From contig OX465109.1 in assembly GCA_949987565.1 (NCBI GenBank), positions 17,610,915 to 17,674,914 on the forward strand: a stretch of DNA of 64,000 nt, in the 5' to 3' direction. This DNA comes from Luidia sarsii (Eukaryota > Echinodermata > Asteroidea > Paxillosida > Luidiidae). Every line of letters begins with the position of its first letter. Positions within the stretch are counted from its first letter, which is position 1. Of the stretch, positions 44,301-55,560 are shown in pieces. Below the pieces are notes generated by a model, which made no database searches, was not told the DNA's origin, and saw only the letters and a list, made by a program, of their open reading frames with translations. The position numbers and the translations under genes were made by a program.

Positions 44301-47300
44301 GGGGTAGGCGAAAGTCTTACAGCGTTTCGTTCATTTTGCAGGGAAACAGCTAGCTCCGCCGTGGACAGCAAAAATCGCCCATTGAAACGTGTGGGATTCT
44401 ATTCGGGGATTGAGCTTCATACGTATGCACGTATATATAGTTCCTCCCAATGCAACAACAAGACTTGTGCGGGCGCAGGGTACCAACGTGTTTGTGTACA
44501 CGGCCCGTACAATGAGGCTCGTTTTCTCCCACCACAACGGTCCTTTATCCTTCTCTAATTCTTTAGAAATGTTTGGCAGTCTTTTGGGTTTTTGTTTTTT
44601 AGCGCGCTGATCCTATTGAGTCACGTCGTATCGGTCAAACATCCAGTGAAACGTCACCGCGATAGCGCCCTCTTAAGTTTGTATGCACCAGTTGGTTTAG
44701 CTTTACTGGTCGTATTGGTTAATTTACCCGAGTCGATAGTCCCATTGAAATGTCACCCACGGTCTCGGTAAAAAATAAGTCCAGTGCGGACACGGCTTTA
44801 AAAATGCCTGGAGGTCAAACAGGAGGTCAAACGAAAATGATTTCCACTTATTTTGACAAGACCTCATTACAAAAAATGAACAAAGCATTCAGAAACACTA
44901 TATAGCCCTATACAACATTGATAAAGGTCAAAAGATTGCCACAGTTTGTGTGTTAAACCATTAAACATCCCAAAACAGCAATCCTGCGAAGGTGTTAGCT
45001 CAAATGGTGATCTGAGAAAGTAGAAAAAAGTAAAAGACCGTCACAGTTTTTGCACCATTCTGTAGTGTAAGAAAAAGTTTATTACTTGCAAGTAATGATC
45101 TATTTTTCGAAGTTTGAATGAAGATTTCTAGGGAAGTACAGCATCCCAGACCATAAGATTTCAACATGAGGATTCTATCATGACCATCTACTGTGTAAAT
45201 TACAATGAAATCTGTGGACATCGATGTTTTCCGATCTTCCCAATGTTGGGCCTTTAACAAACCCTGAAAAAAAATACTGACCTGAATTGCTGTGAGTGAG
45301 TTGTCTGCTTGACGCTTGTATACCTTGATTATCTGGAGTACAGGATATGAAATATAGATATGCCTGTGGAAAAAAACAAAAGGTAACCTACAAATGAAAA
45401 CTACAAATCTACAAATTACATACCGGTATGTTTCATTATTTTGAAAGCAGAACAAAAAGGTGCAATTTGTACACCCAAGGGGGTACAGGACACCCAAGGA
45501 AGACCCAAGGGTGCCATTTGTATACCCAGGGGGTAGAGGACACCCAAGGCATACCCAAGGGTGCCATTTGTACACCCAGGGGGTAGATGACACCCAAGGC
45601 AGACCCAAGGGTGCCATTTGTATACCCCTGGGGGTAGATGACACCCAAAGCATACCCAAGGGTGCCATTTGTACACCCCAGGGGGTAGATGACACCCAAG
45701 GCATACCCAAGGGTGCCATTTGTACACCCAGGGGGTAGATGACACCCAAGGAAGACCCAAGGGTGCCATTTGTATACCCAGGGGGTATAGGACACCCAAG
45801 GCATACCCAAGGGTGCCATTTGTACACCCAGGGGGTAGGTGACACCCAAGGCAGACCCAAGGGTGCCATTTGTACACCCCAGGGGGTAGATGACACCCAA
45901 AGCATACCCAAGGGTGCCATTTGTACACCCCAGGGGGTAGATGACACCCAAAGCATACCCAAGGGTGCCATTTGTACACCCCAGGGGATAGAGGACACCC
46001 AAGGAAGGCCAAGGGTGCCATTTGTACACCCCAGGGGGTAGAGGACACCCAAGGCATACACAAGGGTGCCATTTGTACATCCTAGGGGGTAGATATATAT
46101 ATTATAATCATCCTCATTTTAAACCAATTATAATTACATAATTAATAATTATAATTATATATTATAATTATATCTCACTAAATCTAATTCCCTATTTTAC
46201 ATGTCAGGAGTTTTCACCAAATATTGATGTCTTTAATACTATGGATCTTCTATGTTTTTTGTGTGTGTATTTTTTTATGAAGGGAAAATGCCAACGTAAG
46301 ACCTTCTTATTTCGTTTGAATGTTATTCTTAATGTATTGATTATATTTGTGTGTATAAGTTTATGGATAAGTAAGTTATTTTATCTGGTATGTTTTTTAC
46401 TATTTTGTTGTACTGTGCATTGATTGGAGCTTACCCTCATTAAATATTACTCAAATAAATAAATAAAATAAGATGGCACCCAAGACAGACAAAAGGGTGC
46501 CATTTGTATACCCAGGGGGTAGATGAGATCCAAGGCAGACCCAAGGGTGCCATTTGTACACCCAGGGGGTAGAAGACACCCAAGGCAGACACAAGGGTCC
46601 CATTTGTACACCCCAGGGGGTAGATGACACCCAAAGCATACCCAAGGGTCCCATTTGTACACCCCCGGGGGTAGAGGGCACCCAAGGCATACCCAAGAGT
46701 GCCATTCGACAAAACCCTGTACACCATTTTACAGCAGGGCAAGCTTGCTAGAGGGTTTAGCACACAGCAACCGGCCAAACGAATACGTCCTTTCAGGGAG
46801 ATTCCCGGCACTGACAAGACACACCAAAAAAAAACACCCAAATGATCAGGTGCCAAGACCCTACCTGCCATCAGGAGACATGTTGATGCCGTTGGGTGCC
46901 ATTTCTCTGGGGAACACCAGGCTGGTGCGTCCGGCCGCGCCGTCGTAGAGGACCACGGACCCCCAGGGAAAGCGGAGCAGTCCCTCCAGCAACCGCTTGG
47001 CAAACTGCCTGTTGTAGCCGTCATTGGTGAAGTAGAAGGACCTGGGTCCCACGGCGACCAGGTCATTGACGCTGCACGCAAAAGGGAGAAGGGTCACAGG
47101 GGGATGACCTCAGACTCGCAGGGTCCAGGCCAGTCGGGCGCCACTTTGGTTTCAATGTGGACGTGATTACAGAATAACACGCATGAATACGATCGGGCAT
47201 CCAAATCCTACCTTCCACAAGGGCACATACCACAATTCCCTTCCTTGTTTGTGTTCCCCACCTTTATTTTGATCTTGCCATTTGTTTTAAAAGGCCCTAT

Positions 47301-50300
47301 ACAATATCGGTAAAGGTCAAAAGATTGCCACAGTTTGTGTGTTAAACCATTAAAAGGGGAATGAAACCCAGAGAAAAATGTTGGCTTATCTGATTGGGTG
47401 TTAAAAACAACCTACAATTACCTATGTGCTACTCACCTACGAGTTTCATAAAGAGGGAAATTCGAGAATTCGACCACCGAATTCCATGATTTTTCCCTCT
47501 TTATGATATTCGTAGGTGAGTAGCACATAGGTAATTGTAGGTTGTTTTTAACACCCAAAAAGATAAGCCAACTTTTTACTCTGGGTTTCATTCCCCTTCA
47601 AACATTCCAAAAAGGAAATCCTGCGAAGGTTTTAGCTCAAATGGTAATCTGAGAAAGTAGAAAAAACGTCACGGTTTACGCACCATTCTGTAGTGTAAGA
47701 AATAGTTGTTTGATGTTTGAGTGAAGAAATTATCAACTATCTTGATTGCGGTGGGGGGGGGGGGGTGCCGGTCAGAGGCATTTAAACATCAACTGCTCCA
47801 TAAAACAGATGACAGTTACAGCCATAATTATAATCATGGCTTTTGGTTGTTTTATGATGGTGAGCTGAATGACCCCCTGACCCCAACTGATGACCCTCGA
47901 CCCTACCTCCTTATGTGTGGGTCTGTGATGGTCTGTTGGTGCTGCAGGCTTTGCTTCTCGGCGTCAAAGCTGAAGACTTCCACTGCATCGTGGTTGGCCT
48001 TGTGGTTCACGACAAACAGCGTGGCTGCGTCAGAGGAAGACAAACCAATTCAAGACCCTCGTCATCTCCATCTCCTTCACCATCTTCCTCCTCTTCCTCC
48101 TCAACATCATCAGTGGTTCTGGTCTTGGAGATATCACTCCACCAGAGCCGATGAGGTCAATCACGAACCCCTTCATGCTGAAAGAAGGCTACAGCCGCTG
48201 TGGGACCTTCGAAATTTAGCCACCACTATAATCGTCGGGTGCCTTGCAGAAGGGCAAAAGAAGATCACTAAGGTATTTTTTTTTTTATTACTCATTATTT
48301 TCCATTTTGTATGCGCTTCTATCCTCTCACATTCTGTGTTCAAATCTTACGCCATGCATGATGAAGTAAAAAGTACTTGTAAAAAGCCGTCAAACGGACC
48401 AGACGGAATTTGTTCCCAGCAGAAGGGCGTAAGGTGATGCTGGTGTCTGAACGCACTTATATGCCCTTTCGAGGGTTAAAAACTTAGAAATGTTTCAAAC
48501 AGCTTAGGGACCGAATGACCGAAAATTGAAAATCTCAGGAGGGGGCCTCTGTTTGAATCCTATTATAGGACCTTTCCAAAAGGCCTTCCCCTGCCTCTTG
48601 AGGAAGGTCCTACTTGGTTTCTGAGCAATTGGCCCGTCATAATGCCGGCCTCACTCTGCGCTTCGTCCTCCCAGGCGCTAATCCCGTGCGGCCTGAAGTC
48701 GGCGCGGTCAAAGTTGCCGGCGATGGGCAGCTCCGTCCCATTGGCGTCGGGTTGGTTGAAGTCAAACAGGTAGATACGTCCCTTGAAGGTGCGGGTGACT
48801 GGATCCGTGTCGATTCCCATGTGTCCAATATCCACCCCCTGCACCAAGATAGTCACAAGATATTCACACAACATTTTGTTTTTATGGATACATGTATACT
48901 TTCAATCAAACAAAAAGAAGGAAAACTGAAGTTTTTGCACAATTTGAACTGAACAGGAAAGCTGCCATGGCTGGCCATATATACAGCCTCACAACCCAAT
49001 TATCCCATCACCCTAATACTGAATCATACCAATCATTGGGCCCAGGGTTCCGATTTCACTAACGCTTTGCAATCATCACAAACGGCGATGATTAGGGCAG
49101 GGATTAGTGACAAGAGGGGGAAAGATCAAAGAGAAGGGCAAGGAGTAGGGTAGGGATTAGTGACAAGAGGGGGAAAGATCAAAGAGAGAAGTGTGAAGGA
49201 CTGAACACAAAAGAAAGATTATCAGAAAGCAGCATGGTGTTTAGTCATTACCCTCCTGGATGTTGAGACCATGTGGTTGAATAGTCCGAAGACGCTTCAT
49301 CCACATTTTCTCACGGCTAAGACGGACAGCATTACTACGGTGACCAAGTGATTCTATGCCCAGTACACTCATATCTGATATCGAATGATCAGGGAGATTG
49401 AAGTGATACCCAACAGGGGTGTCCATTTTACCGGTTTTGATAGTAGACCTATGGCCATAGATCCGTTTTTTGAGGGTGTTTTTGGTCTCGCCAACATACT
49501 GAATATTACAAACTCTACAAGAGATGAGGTATATGATGTTTGAGGTAGTGCACGTGATATAGCCATAGGTCGTGTGGGTAGTTCCAGAAGAATGACCATT
49601 GAAAGAGTCTATTTCCTTGACATGTGTCTTGCAAACGATGCATTTCGAGGTACATTTCGATGCATTTCGGAGTATGGAATCCATCGCACACCGATCGCCA
49701 AGTTGAGATGGATTTCAGACTTAGCGATCGATTTGGGCGTTTGCGATGATCGCAAAGCATTAGTGAAGTCGGCCCCTGGTCTGCTACAAGGCAGCAGAGG
49801 TTTGAGCTTCTTGAAGGGCTCCCTCTCCAGGCCGACGAGCTCCACCCGCCTGAATGTGGCAAGGAGGCACTGGGCCACATACATACACAATGTACATGTA
49901 CATCAAACCAGCAGCAAGGGCCAAGCCCCTAAACCAGACCCTGAACGTACGGCCAGTAATGTAATCGTCATCATTCTCCAAACTATGTGGACAGAGTAGA
50001 ATAAGCCCGTCTCGTTCTATCACCGAAGCACATTGCCAACTGGTCGGGATGGCAAAGTTTGAGAGAGACCCTTGCCTCAAAAGCGCACTAGATATGGGCC
50101 CTGGCTGGTTAGCGTAAGATGCTGTTGACTTACCGAGCTTATAAGAGCAAGGCCGTTCTTCAAGACGGTGACATCTTCCGAACCAGTGTCTGTGGTGACA
50201 AAGTAAGGACGCTATCAATGTTGATAACCCCAGTGGCAAGCATCAAATGGCATTGCAGTGGAGCTTTGGTTTCAACAGAGGGGGGGGCTGGGTGTCAGTT

Positions 50301-51831
50301 ATAGAACATCCATAAAATATTCACAACATACTATGGAAACAGTAAAGACTTCACTTGAGCACTTTAACAAAATATCAATAGAACTTCCATACAATATCAA
50401 TAGAATTTCCACAGAATATCAATAGAATTTCCACAGAATATCAATAGAATTTCCACTGAATATCAATAGAATTTCCACAGAATATCAATAGAATTTCCAC
50501 AGAATATCAATAGAATTTCCACAGAATATCAATAGAATTTCCACAGAAAATCAAGAGAATTTCCACGGAATATCAACAGAATATCCAAGATATCCAAGAT
50601 ATCCATATAATATACAAAGGATATTCATTCAGTAGAACCATACAGATGCATGTCTTGGTCTACAGTGGTGAGGAACTTTCATGCCATCCAAATCCAAAAC
50701 ATAGAGGTCATTGGTTTGGTATGTATATTTGCACACCAATAGTATTTGAATAAACAGTACTGTTGAGCAATCCTAATGGGAAAAATGGAAAGGTATGAGC
50801 TTACTGATGCCAGCAACAGCCCTGCATTTTCCTGGACGGTGGTTGTAGACTTGTTTATGAAAACCCAAAGAATATCTGCACAAAAAAAAGGTTAGCGGAG
50901 ATAAAAAACAAACCTTTAAAACAACGACGAGAAAACAGACACCAGGCAACAAATCCCTTTTGAGGTGGAGTGTGGAGTGTCTAAAAAGCGGAGAATGGGG
51001 CTGCAAGTTGAATATCACTCGCAACGGTATTGCGCAAAGTGCCTTAGAGTATTTCCGAAGGCCGGATTTAGATTTCTAAATCCGTCGGCCAACCTCTTAA
51101 TCAAGTCCCAAGTGGAAGTTCTGCGGTGACTCCATGTAACACATCTCTTTTCGAGACGGGGGTGCGGCTCTGAAAAGAGCCGGTAACTCAACGTTTCGGA
51201 TAGTGTGTACTCTGCTTGTCATCAGGAGACCCCTGGGGTGGATTTCACAAAGCCTTACGATGCATCGTAACTCAACTGGATAACCCATCGTAAGTTGTGA
51301 TAGGCCGAACGGTTGCTGTGCATCACTCATCATCTTGCGACTGATCGTAAGTTACGATGGGTTTGGTGAAATCGACAGCTGGATCCTAACTATCATCGTT
51401 GCTTATAATCCTATAGATCTAGCGTTCTGTTGGGTTTTCTTCTGGCATCCTGAACACATGATCAAATGTTCCCATTGTCCACATCTCCAGCAGGAATAGA
51501 CTGAAATTGAGAACTCATCTTTCGTTTTGGCGATGCCTTTGAGAAAGGTCCGGCTAGGATCGAAACGTCGGGCCTTTTACTTTTGAGATTTATGTATTGC
51601 AGGTCACTTTAGTCAGTGAGCAGTTTGCAACAGTTTTTTGTGATTACCTTTTTTTGTGATTCAAAAACAAGCCTCAGTGAGGGACTAGGAATGAATGTGT
51701 ACGGGCAGGCAGGGACTTTTTCAGGAGGGGACAAAAAATCCATCTCGTTCTGAATGCTGGACTTACACAAGTGACAGAACATGCTGCAAGATCAGCACGG
51801 ATGACACACAGAGTAGAATCTTGACGAACAT
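41357..51831 (-). CDS. PON: Paraoxonase/arylesterase (PON1-3 family), nine exons
   Basis: Calcium-dependent six-bladed beta-propeller lactonase/arylesterase, secreted or membrane-anchored. Coding exons in transcript order: 51767-51831, 50805-50875, 50134-50189, 48655-48838, 47907-48024, 46865-47071, 45282-45363, 43528-43662 and 41357-41533. All junctions are GT-AG and phases match throughout. Total 1,095 bp, 364 aa (human PON1 has 355). Residues 1-25 are hydrophobic (MFVKILLC start) and act as a signal anchor. Calcium ligands by position: E50, D51, I117, N167, D168, N225, D270 and N271. Catalytic-site histidines are H115 (RPHGIS) and H133 (VVNH). Disulfide cysteines are C39 (GKCR) and C359 (AYCEV), with free C285 (GCHP). 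All match human PON1 positions within a few residues. No frameshift or stop was seen. Family assignment is firm; which paralogue it corresponds to cannot be told. Confidence 0.95.
41554..41649 (+). mobile_element. PLE 3'-terminal fragment in paraoxonase intron 8
   Basis: TTTTGAGAAAGGTCCTGCTA through GTCAGTAAGCAGTTTGCAAC, antisense to the gene. It ends exactly where the 21-bp minisatellite starts. Confidence 0.8.
41650..43490. repeat. 21-bp minisatellite in paraoxonase intron 8
   Basis: About 87 copies of CCCAAGACCGAGACCTCAATG with point variants (GACAGAG, CCTCGATG, occasional 15-bp short units). Since 21 is a multiple of three, long open frames run on both strands (repeats of MPKTETS, AQDRDLN or LGIEVSV). 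They lie between a mapped splice donor and acceptor of the paraoxonase gene, so I do not call them genes. Confidence 0.97.
43739..44797. mobile_element. Harbinger-like non-autonomous element, 1,059 bp, TSD TTA
   Basis: Ends AGCTGTGACCGCACTGGACT and, inverted, AGCCGTGTCCGCACTGGACT, flanked by TTA (43736-43738 and 44798-44800). Located in paraoxonase intron 7. It contains a G-rich tandem repeat and no transposase frame. Confidence 0.8.
44044..44310 (+). repeat. Telomere-like GGGGTA repeat
   Basis: About 265 bp of GGGTAGGGGGTAGGGGTAGG-type sequence, resembling but not equal to the metazoan telomere TTAGGG. Dense G-runs on the plus strand, which is the template strand for paraoxonase, could form G-quadruplexes. 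It lies inside the element at 43739-44797. Confidence 0.95.
44903..45257. repeat. MITE, family A, in paraoxonase intron 7
   Basis: Starts AGCCCTATACAACATTG and ends CAATGTTGGGCCTTT. Shares AAAAGATTGCCACAGTTTGT with the copies at 36.6, 47.3 and 52.7 kb. It ends only 24 bp beyond the exon 7 donor. Confidence 0.8.
45465..46090. repeat. 60-bp minisatellite in paraoxonase intron 6, main array
   Basis: About ten units containing AAGGGTGCCATTTGTACACC and CAGGGGGTAGATGACACCCA, with TATACCC/TACACCC and GGAAG/GGCAT variants alternating. Translations in both directions are spurious. Confidence 0.95.
46475..46705. repeat. 60-bp minisatellite in paraoxonase intron 6, second array
   Basis: Four more units of the 45.5-46.1 kb repeat, separated from the main array by about 390 bp of AT-rich sequence. 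Confidence 0.92.
47286..47735. repeat. MITE, family A, split by another MITE, in paraoxonase intron 5
   Basis: Left half AAAAGGCCCTATACAATATC…GTGTTAAACCATTAAA. The right half resumes at CAAACATTCC with ATCCTGCGAAGGTTTTAGCT. The uninterrupted sequence is visible in the 44.9-kb copy. Confidence 0.8.
47354..47598. repeat. Near-perfect palindromic MITE nested in family A
   Basis: AAGGGGAATGAAACCCAG ends with arms of about 105 bp (ACAACCTACAATTACCTATG mirrored) around a short centre containing GAATTCGACCACCGAATTC. Flanking TTAAA/TCAAA suggests a short target duplication. Confidence 0.88.
49052..49770. repeat. Inverted repeats flanking PLE copy 2
   Basis: GATTTCACTAACGCTTTGCA at 49052 is mirrored at 49738-49770 (33 bp, four mismatches). 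The PLE fragment lies between them, as if it had inserted into a palindromic element. Located in paraoxonase intron 3. Confidence 0.65.
49093..49684 (-). mobile_element. PLE copy 2, GIY-YIG and 3' UTR fragment
   Basis: Encodes NIIYLISCRVCNIQYVGETK and continues through KKRIYGHRSTI, the GIY-YIG endonuclease, in one frame to GLNIQEGND and stop, followed by a 3' UTR with a duplicated GGGATTAGTGACAAGAGGGG (plus strand) unit. It lacks the RT. The frame is intact where copy 1 is shifted, so it identifies copy 1's frameshift and hAT insertion. Sense to paraoxonase, in intron 3. Confidence 0.88.
50365..50580. repeat. 21-bp tandem repeat in paraoxonase intron 2
   Basis: Roughly nine units of AATATCAATAGAATTTCCAC(A) with a single base variant in some. 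AT-rich. Lies between the second and third coding exons. Confidence 0.92.
51190..51225 (-). ncRNA. Hammerhead-like PLE motif with intact CTGATGA core
   Basis: Minus strand: CTGATGA (51219-51225), an arm region CAAGCAGAGTACACACTATC, then CGAAACGTT (GAAA at 51194-51197). Catalytic-core boxes CUGAUGA and GAAA are both present. Stem II pairing is weak and stem III is minimal, so self-cleavage is uncertain. Located in paraoxonase intron 1. Confidence 0.4.
51235..51375. repeat. Palindromic MITE in paraoxonase intron 1
   Basis: TGGATTTCACAAAGCCTTAC at the left and TGGGTTTGGTGAAATCGAC at the right form imperfect inverted ends, with GATGCATCGTAACTC and GATCGTAAGTTACGATG inside. About 140 bp. Confidence 0.65.
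51538..51645 (+). mobile_element. PLE 3'-terminal fragment in paraoxonase intron 1
   Basis: GCCTTTGAGAAAGGTCCGGC, GATCGAAACGTCGGGCC and GTCAGTGAGCAGTTTGCAAC. A CGG variant of the family, antisense to the gene. Confidence 0.8.
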
Positions 51832-51889
51832 TTTGGATGACTCAAAGGTCCAACTCTGCGAAGCAATGAAATTGTCCAAATTTAAAAAA

Positions 51890-52195
51890 AAACATCAGGT
51901 TGCAAGGCCCAATGTGATGGAGGATGATTCTGTAGGATTGAGGGCATGTGAATTTATTTGACACTTGAGGAAAATGTAGGATCCAGGTTACAAGGCCCAA
52001 CGTGACGGAGGATGATTCTGTAGGATTGAAGGCATGGGGAGTTTTTTGACACTTGAGGAAAATGTAGGATCCAAATTAAAAGGCCCAATGTGACGGAGGA
52101 TGATTCTGTAGGATTGAGGGCACATGGATTTTTTTTGACACTTGAGGAAAATGTAGGATCCAGGTTACAAGGCCCAATGTGATGGAGGGCACTTG
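51890..52195. repeat. ~90-bp tandem repeat just upstream of the paraoxonase start
   Basis: About 3.4 units containing AAGGCCCAATGTGATGGAGG, ATGATTCTGTAGGATTGAGG and TTGACACTTGAGGAAAATGT. It begins 60 bp 5' of the start codon, so it occupies the 5' UTR or proximal promoter unless an upstream non-coding exon exists. Confidence 0.9.
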
Positions 52196-52710
52196 GTAGT
52201 AAAAAATATACATCTCTGACGTTTTGAATGAGTTAGAAATGCAGGTTGGACTCTGGTCGGGCCTGATCTTCTCCACCGTAAAACTGGTAAAATGAGCATA
52301 TTATATACCTTTTACAGGAGGGGGGAGATCTTTTCTTGAGGATGATGTCATATAAAGAAGACATAACTGATATGACATCATTTCAGGGAAGAAGGTGCAG
52401 GGTCAGTTTAGTGGGGAAAGCATGAGGTCATGACCCTGAGGGGCACTGACAGAGGGACCCTTGTATGTCTTGAGCCAGGTTACCGGTACTTGGAATGAGG
52501 GCAGTGGGAATGAGTGTGCAGGATAGACCTTGAGTACCAGTGAGTCGTTTATGGGGAACACCCTGTTACATGGGGCTTGCCTAATTTCACTCTTACACTA
52601 GTATGATTTTTTTTTCTGTGCAGAGGAGAATGCAAGACAGTGATGCTTTGCAGGAATAAATTAATGTATGTTGAACACTGTATGCTCAGTGGTCTGCTGG
52701 GTTGTCTGCT

Positions 52711-53077
52711 TAAAGGCCCTATGCAACATTGGGTCAAAAGATTGCCACAGTTTGTGTGTTAAACCATTTAACATCCGAGCAATCCTGCGAAGGTTTGAGC
52801 TCAAATGGTGATCCGAGAAAGTATAGAAAAATGTAAAAAACTGTCACGGTTTTTGTACAATCCCGTATTGTAACAAGAAAATAGTTTATTACTTGCGAAT
52901 AATAAACTATTTGTCAATGTTTGAGTGAAGATTTCAAGTACACTAGTACAGCATCCCAGACCGTAAGATTTCAACATGAGGATTCTATCATGACCATCTA
53001 CAAACTGCGTAAATTAGAAGGAAATCTGTGAACATCGCGGATGTTTCCCGATCTTCCCGATGTTGTATTGGGCCTTT
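52711..53077. repeat. MITE, family A
   Basis: TTAAAGGCCCTATGCAACAT to GTTGTATTGGGCCTTTAAA. Diverged internally from the other copies. Confidence 0.8.
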
Positions 53078-53451
53078 AAAGCCCCTACACAACATTGGTA
53101 AGATCGGAAAACAGAAATGTTCACAGATTTACAGGAAACTTATACAGTTTGAAGATGGTTATGGTATAAACCTTGCACTGAAATATTTCTGCCTAAAATG
53201 CTGTATTTTTGGAGAAAACAGTAAAATCAAACATTTACGTCTCACCAAGATCTAAACTATTTTTCGGAATAGTACGGCGTTGAATGCTGCATTTTCGCGA
53301 AACAAATGAAGTGGTTTTCACAATTTTCTCGAGACTCGGTTGGCGGATTGAGCAGAAATTTTCACAGGCGTGCTATTTCATGCATATGTTGGATCAGACA
53401 ACGTATGGATGCTATTCTTTGACCTCGACCAATGTTGTGTAGGGGCTTTAA
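53073..53451. repeat. MITE, family B, abutting family A
   Basis: Ends AAAGCCCCTACACAACATTG and CAATGTTGTGTAGGGGCTTT are a perfect 20-bp inverted pair. It shares a TTTAAA with the preceding element, so the two sit end to end. Confidence 0.88.
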
Positions 53452-54867
53452 GGAAAGCTGAAGCTTACTATTACTTACTATTACTGTATTAGCTACATAC
53501 ATGTACATGTAGTATTTTAGGAACATGCTTGACCTAGGGACAGACAATACAGACAGACAGGACAAAACCGGAACAAAGTCGACGAACGTCACAGCTGATC
53601 AGATAATATTCATGAGTTAATATTATAATGAAAAACCAATAAAAACTTAAGAAAACCAACGATGCCAATTGATACAAATTATGAATACAGGGAAAGTTAT
53701 TGGTCTGGAACTAGAAGCTCTGCAACATAATTGGTTGAGGAGGGCTCTTTTGTACGACTACGAGCTTTTGAAATACGAGCCACACTCGACTGGCTTTTGA
53801 TTGATCATGACTTTGATGCACGGTCTGGCACAAACCATTATTTGCTCGAAACAATCATTTATTGAACAATGGACTTACATAAGCTCGATGCAAATCGGTG
53901 AACTGGTGAAGTGTCAACCCAACACCCGAGTCCCAGTACTCAGTACAGTAGGCAGACACTTGTCTGCAAGCCTAAACCTCCAAGCCTAACCTAAATCGCT
54001 AATGCAGTAGTCTGTACTACTTAGTACTTACTAGTATTGCCTATTGGTTCTAATGCTAGACAGCTCCACTGAAGCTTTTTGAAAATGGGGTTCTGTGTCT
54101 GACTGCAAGTGTGAGGGGCGTATTATTTTTTGGCCCCTTCTCTTGGAATTGGAATATTATCACGATCACATAAGCTGGCTCATGTGCATACAGCGTTAAT
54201 AATTAACTTCAGTATTCGGTACCCTGTAATTTATGTAATGCTTACATTGAACCATAAACAACCATGTTCCATTGATTACCTTGAACAAAACGCGGCGTTC
54301 AATGAATCAGTGTGCACAGTGCACTGTACACACTGCTCACATGTGTAGCCTTGATTTACCAACAAACCTGCCACGAACAGCGCCACCACACGTCGGTGAT
54401 GCGTAGATAATGAACATCGATCTGAGCATTATCCGAGGTAACAAAGCCGTCGTGCCCTTTTTTCGAATTTCTGGTGGCAGGTTTGAAAATAGATGCCGTT
54501 GGACAGTGTTTTGAAGAAGCCATTGATTGTCAACAGTAATGATTGAATACAAGAGAATGACAACGTGCCTGTTGTGCACATTGTACGAAGATCTAAAACT
54601 TCACCCTTGCCTAATACTAATAGTAATAGTTTTGACTGCTCGACTGCATTCAATAGTTTGGGAGTTCGTATAATCTGCTGGCTCCTTCATCCAACGGTCA
54701 GTCTCTTTTGTGGCTGAATCCAACGGATTATACCCTAGGAGAGGGAGTCAGTGTCAAAACGCAGTAGGCCCCTACTAATATTGAGCAAAGTCACGTAATA
54801 TCCGAACCTATTAGGCCTACAAAGCATTGGTATTATGGCTGTATGGTAACCAACACATCACAAAAAT
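53452..54867. other. No gene recognised
   Basis: Ordinary intergenic sequence with short open frames. No family match, repeat or RNA recognised. Confidence 0.5.
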
Positions 54868-55075
54868 AGGCCTTAGTACTAGCTAGGCCTACCATCAATA
54901 TTTTTTTTTTTACTTAGGACCTGTATGCGTAAATAATAGGCCTTAGTACTAGCTAGGCCTACCATCAATATTTTTTTTACTTAGAACCTATATGCGTAAA
55001 TAATAGGCCTTAGTACTAGCTAGGCCTACCATCAATATTATTTTTTACTTAGGACGTATATGCGTAAATAATAAT
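54868..55075. repeat. ~66-bp tandem repeat, three copies
   Basis: Units contain TAGGCCTTAGTACTAGCTAG, GCCTACCATCAATATT, a T-run of variable length, and ACTTAGGACCTGTATGCGTA. Copies differ mainly in the T-run. Confidence 0.92.
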
Positions 55076-55560
55076 AGTATTATAGGATGATGTGTAGGCC
55101 CTAATGTTTTTCTTTCACTTCAAAAATTGTCGTAGCTTTAGTTTGTGACGGAGACTAAGCATTTTACCCCCCCCCCCTCCCCAAGAAGAGTGGGTTGATG
55201 ATTATTATGAGTGGCCCTTCCTGTCACTTTACTCAGGGTCTCACTCTTCAAGATCCTTCAGTCGTCTGTCCAGAGTGCATCATTTTTGGGACGAAACCTT
55301 TAATTATGCTACATTACGCTGCAGCAAAACCTATTCCATCTCTCACCGTGAAAAGATATTCTACAAGCGTTATGAATAAAGACACGAGGCTACATGTATT
55401 ATAATAATTATGCAGGCATAGTTGGTTGACCTTGAACCAGTTTCAGTGAATTGAAGTAGTGAACTCTAGCCATGTTTGACGGGTCCCTATACTCGCATCA
55501 ACACCCTGCAGCTATATAGGCCCCACTTCTATTTCGTTCTGAGGTCTCGGCGGTAAGATA
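55076..55560. other. No gene recognised
   Basis: Short frames only. Contains a C-run at about 55170. Confidence 0.45.

Noticed and set aside
44044..44310. An interstitial telomere
   Set aside because: The unit is mostly GGGGTA or GGGGGTA, not TTAGGG, and lies within a transposable element.
45000..46700. Pro/Gly/Trp-rich frames up to 353 codons
   Set aside because: Translation of the intronic 60-bp minisatellite; one of them also overlaps paraoxonase exon 7 by chance.
47721..48437. 238-codon plus-strand frame
   Set aside because: Runs antisense across a paraoxonase exon and intron; no family resemblance.
49795..49885. An extra paraoxonase exon (frame with RRVELVGLEREPFKKLK)
   Set aside because: Lies in intron 3 with a plausible acceptor, but the flanking exons join in frame without it and the residues do not match paraoxonase.
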